NCBI GenBank assembly: GCA_050084985.1
Contig: JBITNC010000001.1
Span: 186,310,001-186,374,000 of the forward strand
Length of the DNA: 64,000 nt
From: Nageia nagi
Lineage: Eukaryota; Pinophyta
Reading direction: 5' to 3'
In this document: positions 59,361-64,000 of the stretch, one piece after another
Layout of the letters: every line of letters begins with the position of its first letter
How positions within the stretch are numbered: the stretch's first letter is position 1
Notes under the pieces: model-generated
What the model was told of the DNA's origin: nothing
What the model saw: only the letters and a program-made list of their open reading frames with translations
Database searches by the model: none
Translations under genes and position numbers: made by a program

Positions 59361-60289
59361 TAAGCAAGCACATTGAGATCCACCTTGTTGTAATGAGGAT
59401 CATGATGAAATTAACCCTTTTTGAATTAATCTTTAGTTTACCAAGATCTTAAGAATGCACTTACAACATTAATACAATAGCATAATGACACAAGCCAATA
59501 CTAAAAATAAAGGTTGAATTTTTGGTGAATCCATTGTAACTTCTTCCTTATTAATAAAGTTATTGGGCACTTTATTTATTTATATACTTGTTTTATACAT
59601 TACTTTTTTGGTGACAATAAGTAATCACTACATAGCAAATCTAAGCACTATCAAGGAGAAACTTTTTGGTGCAATAATTGTAGCTTTATTCATCTAACTT
59701 TGACTCTCCTAATTTATTCACTAACTGCTTTAAAAACTTTGTTGCGCACACTTTAAAAGTTTCTTATGTTAGTTAAGTTATCCTTAAAAAGGAGTAAATT
59801 TTGAATTTTTATGTTGACTTCATGTATGTGATGACAAATTCATCCTTAAGAGGTTGTTTTTTATGTATAGTGTTGATCTAAATGCACACCTTGATGGTTA
59901 GTTTGCTCTATGTGAGGAACTCATGGTAAATTTTGTTTTTTATTATAACTATGTGAGATATCAAAATGTGTTTATTGGAACTATTTGGTTATCCATATGT
60001 GAGTGGTTGATATATACATATCCTCTTTTTTATTGATCAATACCTATTTTCTAATATATAGCAGAGGATTATAAGTATTGGCTTAGCATATTTGTGATGA
60101 CTTAGAGTGCATCATTAATGAGTTTATGGATGATATTACTTAGTTTATTTATCTTGTGATTGATATGAATATTTATATGATGCATCTAACTTAACTTATT
60201 TACGATCTAGTTATAGCTTGAGGGTTTTATCAAGTGAACAGGCTCATGAAGGCTCACATGTCAACTCAGTGTTGATCGACTTTACTTAT
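59361..60289. other. no gene seen
   Basis: AT-rich sequence without a recognisable frame. The right part may be decayed copia interior. Confidence 0.45.
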
Positions 60290-60491
60290 AGTGAAACTAA
60301 TTATGGTTGATGATTGTATTGTAAATCATTTTATTAAATGGTATTGTAGTAATTATCAAACTAATATCTTACTTATTTCTCAAAAATGTAAAATTTATCA
60401 TCTCTACTTGTATCTTTTTGAAGGAAAACTCTCTTTTGCTTTCTCTTTCTTTTATCTCTACACTCTATCCTAATATTACATTAAGGGGGAG
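60290..60491 (+). other. copia 3' non-coding end with polypurine tract
   Basis: GATGATTGTATTGTAAATC, a CTCTTTTGCTTTCTCTTTC stretch and CCTAATATTACATT correspond to 29550-29740. AAGGGGGAG (60483-60491) is a textbook copia polypurine tract directly before TGTTAGAATTTG. Confidence 0.8.
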
Positions 60492-60877
60492 TGTTAGAAT
60501 TTGTAATACAATATTGTGTAGTATTTTTTTTTAATGTAAATTAACTTAATGCTTAAAGTATCTTTAGATACCTTAAAGCATTAAAGGAATAAATATAAGA
60601 AGAGGATAAATATAAAAACACCTTTAACCTTACCTTTAGGTTAAAGGAAGGTCAAAGGGTGGGTTTCTTCTTATAAATAGAGAGGTATCCTTTGTCTCTA
60701 TTTATAAGAATAAACTCATATTTTAACCTCCTTTTAACCCAAAGTTATGGTTAAAGGTGTTTCAATATTTACTCCTTTAATGCTTGAAGGTATCTAAAGA
60801 TACTTTAAGCATTAAGTGAATTTACATTGAAGAAAAATATTACACAATTGATGAACCTACAATATCAAATTACATTT
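60492..60877. repeat. palindrome of two copia LTR 5' halves
   Basis: 60492-60684 is the first half of the copia LTR (TGTTAGAATTTG to TATA box TTATAAATAG). From about 60695 the same half returns inverted: CTCTATTTATAAGAA, AACCTCCTTTTAACC, TTTAAGCATTAAGTGAATTT and TATTACACAAT, ending near 60877. The centre is GGTATCCTTTGT. The arms are about 190 bases with moderate divergence. Confidence 0.8.
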
Positions 60878-61141
60878 TTTTTATGTAGAAGAATAATATC
60901 CAATTTTCATAAGTGTGTAACTTTTGATCCTAATATAATTTTGAGCACATTATTTTTAAAATCATGTAGAATCAAAAAATCTATAAGATTGTAACATCTC
61001 TCAACTAGAGGAAGATTGCCAAATAGAACGTGGGAGATAATTTTGTGGCCTAAATATTGAGTAATGGATGCATGGTTCCATTTTGGGCCTCATATTAGCT
61101 ATATTTTTAGGTTTTGTTTAAATTAGATAGAGGGAAACAGT
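60878..61141. other. spacer, no gene seen
   Basis: 264 bases between the LTR palindrome and an inverted LTR piece. Nothing is recognised. Confidence 0.5.
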
Positions 61142-61424
61142 GATGGAATTGAATAATTCAATAAATTAAGATCTACTTAAAGTTTCTCCAAAAAATATAC
61201 CATTCATCCATATAAAGAAGCAATAAATAATCACACAAAAGATAACACATCATGTATAGTGGTTCCTCCATCTCTTGGAAGTATATCCACTTTGAACCAT
61301 CATTCTATTACTTTCTTAGAAGATAACTCTTATAAAAATTCTCAAGATAAGCATTACCATGCTTTATCAAATTTGATCAAGTTACATAATGAGAGGAGTA
61401 CCTCTTTATTTATAAGAACTAACC
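61142..61424 (-). repeat. copia LTR 3' half, minus orientation, cut by gap
   Basis: TGATGGAATTGAATAATTC ... CATTCATCCAT, ACACATCATGTATAGTGGTTC, CTCCATCTCTTGG and CATCATTCTATTACTTTCTT are the reverse complement of the last ~290 bases of the LTR at 29744-30232. It reaches the TATA region (TTTATTTATAAG) and stops at the assembly gap. Confidence 0.85.
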
Positions 61425-61524
61425 NNNNNNNNNNNNNNNNNNNNNNNNNNNNNNNNNNNNNNNNNNNNNNNNNNNNNNNNNNNNNNNNNNNNNNNNNNNN
61501 NNNNNNNNNNNNNNNNNNNNNNNN
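61425..61524. other. assembly gap, 100 N
   Basis: Exactly 100 N, the usual placeholder for a gap of unknown size. The translated X residues across it carry no information. Confidence 0.98.
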
Positions 61525-62102
61525 AAATCCCAAAATGCATGTTAGGAAGTTTTAGGAAGAAGTTATTGAATTTTTACATGATCAAGATATGCTTGCAAAA
61601 TTGTTTTTTAGTATTTTAAAAGATGAGGCCTTGAAATGGTATTTTTCCCTTCCTAAAAAAAGTATTGACAAATTTGAAGATTTTATTTTGCAATTCATTT
61701 CTAATTTTAGATATAATATTTAGTATAAAATAGAATTTAAATATTTATGTAATGTTAAGAAATTACAAGGATAATCTTTGACTGATTTTATAAAAATGTG
61801 GAAAAAGATTGCTAATAAATTGACTTCTAGTGAGCAAGATTTAAAGGATACTTTTGTACATGATTTATTACCTGTATTTAAGTTAGAAGTACATGATCAT
61901 GATGATATGTATTTAGGTAAAATGATTGAGAAATTATTTCATTAAGAATATTGTATTTTGCATAATTATAAGACATCTCAAACAAATAATGATCTATAGA
62001 TAATAGTCCAATCTCACATGTGCAATAATAAATGGTAGTTGTGGTAAGCACATGTAAAAAATCCTTTGAGAATAAAAGAAACAATGAAAAACTAATAGAA
62101 AG
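61525..62102 (+). pseudogene. gypsy gag fragment
   Basis: Reads NPKMHVRKF, VIEFLHDQDMLAKLFFSILK, DEALKWYFSLPKKSIDKFED, FILQFISNF, FIKMWKKIANKLTSSEQDLK and DTFVHDLLPVFKLEVHDHDD. This is the gag domain homologous to the minus-strand gag at 26590-28275. Stops sit at Gln positions. It begins at the gap and is cut at 62103 by the LTR of another element. Confidence 0.85.
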
Positions 62103-62960
62103 TGTTGATAAAATTCTTAATGTGTTTGTTTACAAATAAAATTGAGCGTGCAAATAAATAAATAGGCAAATATCTACAAACTCAATATTATCTGTATTTA
62201 AACTACAGATAGCGATTTATTATAGATAACAATAAACAACATAACCAATTCAGAAGTGTAATTGTACAAACCAAGACTGTAATTTGTGTACTTACCTCAC
62301 AGAACGTACCTGATAATGTAAGATGTAGATATTGGTGATATACTGATGATGAGCTACCTTTCCAACAGCGTCATGACCTGCAAGGATGCCAAAAGAGGAC
62401 CGTAGGTAGTTTGTTTCAGTGATATAATAGTGTCAGTGGTGTTCTTCTGTTCATGAAGGAGCATCGATGACCTTTGTTTTGATAGATTTGATCTCTCAGT
62501 TAGGTCTAGATCTTCGGTATAGATATCTCAGATAGCAGTATAATATCAGAATTGATCGTAGATGTTAGGAGAGCTCGCGTAAGGAAGCACACAAACCACA
62601 ACCTTGTAGGTGGTACCAAGAGATACCTTAAGGGGTAGCCACTTACAAGACCATACGCGGGATCATGTGTATCCTTGTTATTGTGGACTTACTATTAGAT
62701 CCCTTATTTATATAGATAATAGATAATACCACCCATAGGTCGGCATGCATCCACATAAATAAGGTTAATTCACAAGATTTAAGATAAACACATCAATAAA
62801 CAAGATAATTCATGCAATATTCAAGATAACCCATGCAATATTCATATTCAAGCCAAACATTGATATTATCACTTTAATACATTCAAGACATATATTTAAG
62901 CCAAGCATATTTCATTGATTTATTGATTTAAAAACATAAATTCATTTTTATGTGTTAACA
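62103..62960 (-). repeat. gypsy 3' LTR of a less decayed element
   Basis: 858 bp. On the minus strand it runs TGTTAACACATAAAAATG ... ATTTTATCAACA, with TATA-like CTATATAAATAAGGG near 62701-62715. A polypurine tract lies just upstream in its sense, so it is a 3' LTR and the element continues past the window end. It keeps CG sites (for example ACGCGGG on the plus strand near 62655), unlike its surroundings, so it is probably younger. Confidence 0.8.
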
Positions 62961-62980
62961 GATGCCCCACTTTGGATGTG
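62961..62980 (-). other. gypsy polypurine tract
   Basis: On the minus strand CACATCCAAAGTGGGGCATC abuts the LTR start. It shares its core with the tracts at 2314 and 26070. Confidence 0.8.
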
Positions 62981-63289
62981 AAATCGAAAGAAACATGAGG
63001 TGACTTGAGATTTTGCATTCAAAGTAAAAATACAATATCATAGCAAACAATTTTAATAAGCAATGATAAACATTAACCATTCTGAACGTAAACAACATCA
63101 TGATAAAGCTTATTAGTACTAGATATAGGTTGAGAAAACTCCCTTTTGATATTACCTTGGGCATGCTTGCCCCTTGCATTTTGTTGTAGGAGATGATAGC
63201 CTGATATATCTGATAATTTGGTAATCTTGCTGCAATGCTGATGACCCAAGACAACAAACTTGATGACACATATGACAATGATAGGACAT
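62981..63289 (-). other. gypsy 3' untranslated region, no gene seen
   Basis: Part of the 3' end of the element with LTR 62103-62960. Open frames of 111-227 codons on the minus strand in 62955-63819 run across tandem repeats and have low-complexity composition (CHVLSCEVIMCV-like), so they are not called as genes. Confidence 0.55.
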
Positions 63290-63460
63290 ACGACTTGACC
63301 ACACATGTCGACCGGATGACAACTTGACAAGACCACATCACAAGACAAAACATGACAACACATGACAACACACATGACCAACTCACAAGACAAGACATGA
63401 TAACACACATAATCACCTCACAAGACAAGACATGATAACACATGACAACACATGATAACC
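63290..63460. repeat. short tandem repeats of CACATGACAA type
   Basis: ACATGACAACACATGACAAC and CTCACAAGACAAGACATGATAA words alternate over about 160 bases. A longer unit of about 50 bases (CTCACAAGACAAGACATGATAACACAYA) occurs twice near 63380 and 63417. Confidence 0.75.
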
Positions 63461-63476
63461 ATAACCACGCACAGGG

Positions 63477-63766
63477 GAGAGCTAAGTTCCACACAACTGA
63501 ACCTTCGCACCAAGAGATGTACTCCAGTTGCATAAGAACCGAACTCCGCAAAATAATGATAAGCTGATATGTGAGAGCTAAGTTCCACACAACTGAGCCT
63601 TCGCACCGAGAGGTGTACTCCAGTTGCATAAGAATCAAACTTCACAAAACAAGTGATAAGCTGATGGGGGAGAGCTAAGTTCCACACAACTGAGCCTTCA
63701 CACAAAGAAGTATACTGCAGGTGAATAAGAACCGAACTCCGCAAAATAAGTGATAAACTGATGAAG
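63477..63766. repeat. three tandem ~97-bp repeats in gypsy 3' UTR
   Basis: GAGAGCTAAGTTCCACACAA followed by CTGARCCTTCRCACC and TGCATAAGAA starts at 63477, 63573 and 63670. The third copy is more diverged. Shorter related units (GCTGRNACTCCAC ... AAGCATRATAA) continue to about 63840. Confidence 0.85.
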
Positions 63767-64000
63767 CTGACACTCCACCAAGAAGCATGATAAACTGATA
63801 ATGGGAGCTGGAACTCCACTTAAAGCATAATAAGTTGATTATTTAGGTCTACAAACATGAAACTCAAAGCATTATTCTCCTAGATATAACATTGATCAAA
63901 CACCTGTGATGTACCCATGATACTTGGATAAGCTGATTTTCTAGGTAAAGGAACATGGGTGGTCCTTTTTTTTTAATGGATATGGAGTGCAGGCACTCCT
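63767..64000. other. element interior, no gene seen
   Basis: Continuation of the minus-strand element beyond its repeat array. It runs off the window before any coding domain appears. Confidence 0.5.

Noticed and set aside
62955-63819. Minus-strand open frames of 111-227 codons at the right edge
   Set aside because: They cross tandem repeats with low-complexity Cys/Val/Ser-rich translations and overlap each other in several frames. They are repeat artefacts.
1-64000. CRISPR arrays, intact host genes, tRNA genes
   Set aside because: No regular repeat-spacer array, no long intact frame outside retroelement or repeat context and no tRNA-like fold was seen. This was a reading by eye and a profile search could still find small ones.

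Overview
The window looks like intergenic DNA from a large, repeat-swollen seed-plant genome, and I lean to a gymnosperm. It is very AT-rich and contains plant Ty3/gypsy (Tat-like) and Ty1/copia LTR retrotransposons, plant mobile domain (PMD) relics and a decayed piece of plant 18S rRNA. Nearly every coding relic is broken by C->T or G->A changes (CAA/CAG/CGA to stop, TGG to stop), the mark of long cytosine methylation. I see no intact host gene, tRNA or CRISPR array. The species call is an inference from style only.

Layout. At 1-240 is the 3' tail of a copia LTR with its tRNA-Met primer site. At 2.05-4.18 kb is the 3' end of an older minus-strand gypsy element, here called C: LTR piece, polypurine tract, an unknown antisense ORF relic and four ~191-bp tandem repeats. 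Element C is interrupted by element 1, a complete 17,977-bp minus-strand Tat-like gypsy element at 4185-22161. Element 1 has 839-bp LTRs, a perfect 5-bp target duplication (ATTAC), primer site and polypurine tract. In sense order it carries a repeat-bearing leader, gag, protease, G-patch, RT, RNase H, a second RNase H, integrase, an extra sense ORF3 built from two copies of one ~200-residue unit, and an antisense PMD gene.

From 22.2 to 30.2 kb lie a second PMD relic (possibly the antisense gene of element C), a 420-bp 18S rRNA piece fused to a gypsy LTR, a minus-strand gypsy gag with its 5' LTR and primer site, and a copia 3' LTR. A third PMD relic is at 33.0-34.5 kb. At 37.8-49.1 kb is element 2, a plus-strand and far more decayed relative of element 1 with the same primer site, leader repeats, gag-pol order and two-unit ORF3. 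Its integrase has lost the zinc finger and the first two catalytic Asp, and I found no 3' LTR.

From 54.1 to 58.6 kb is a promoter-like segment, about ten ~48-bp tandem repeats and a long decayed ORF I cannot assign. At 60.5-61.4 kb are copia LTR pieces forming a palindrome, next to a 100-N assembly gap. The window ends with a gypsy gag piece interrupted by a much less decayed minus-strand gypsy element (3' LTR 62103-62960, 3' UTR with tandem repeats) that runs off the edge.

Functionally the window is a nest of retrotransposons. The most unusual parts are the duplicated ORF3 shared by two elements, the repeated association of PMD genes with gypsy DNA, and the rRNA-LTR chimera joined at a microhomology inside the polypurine tract.
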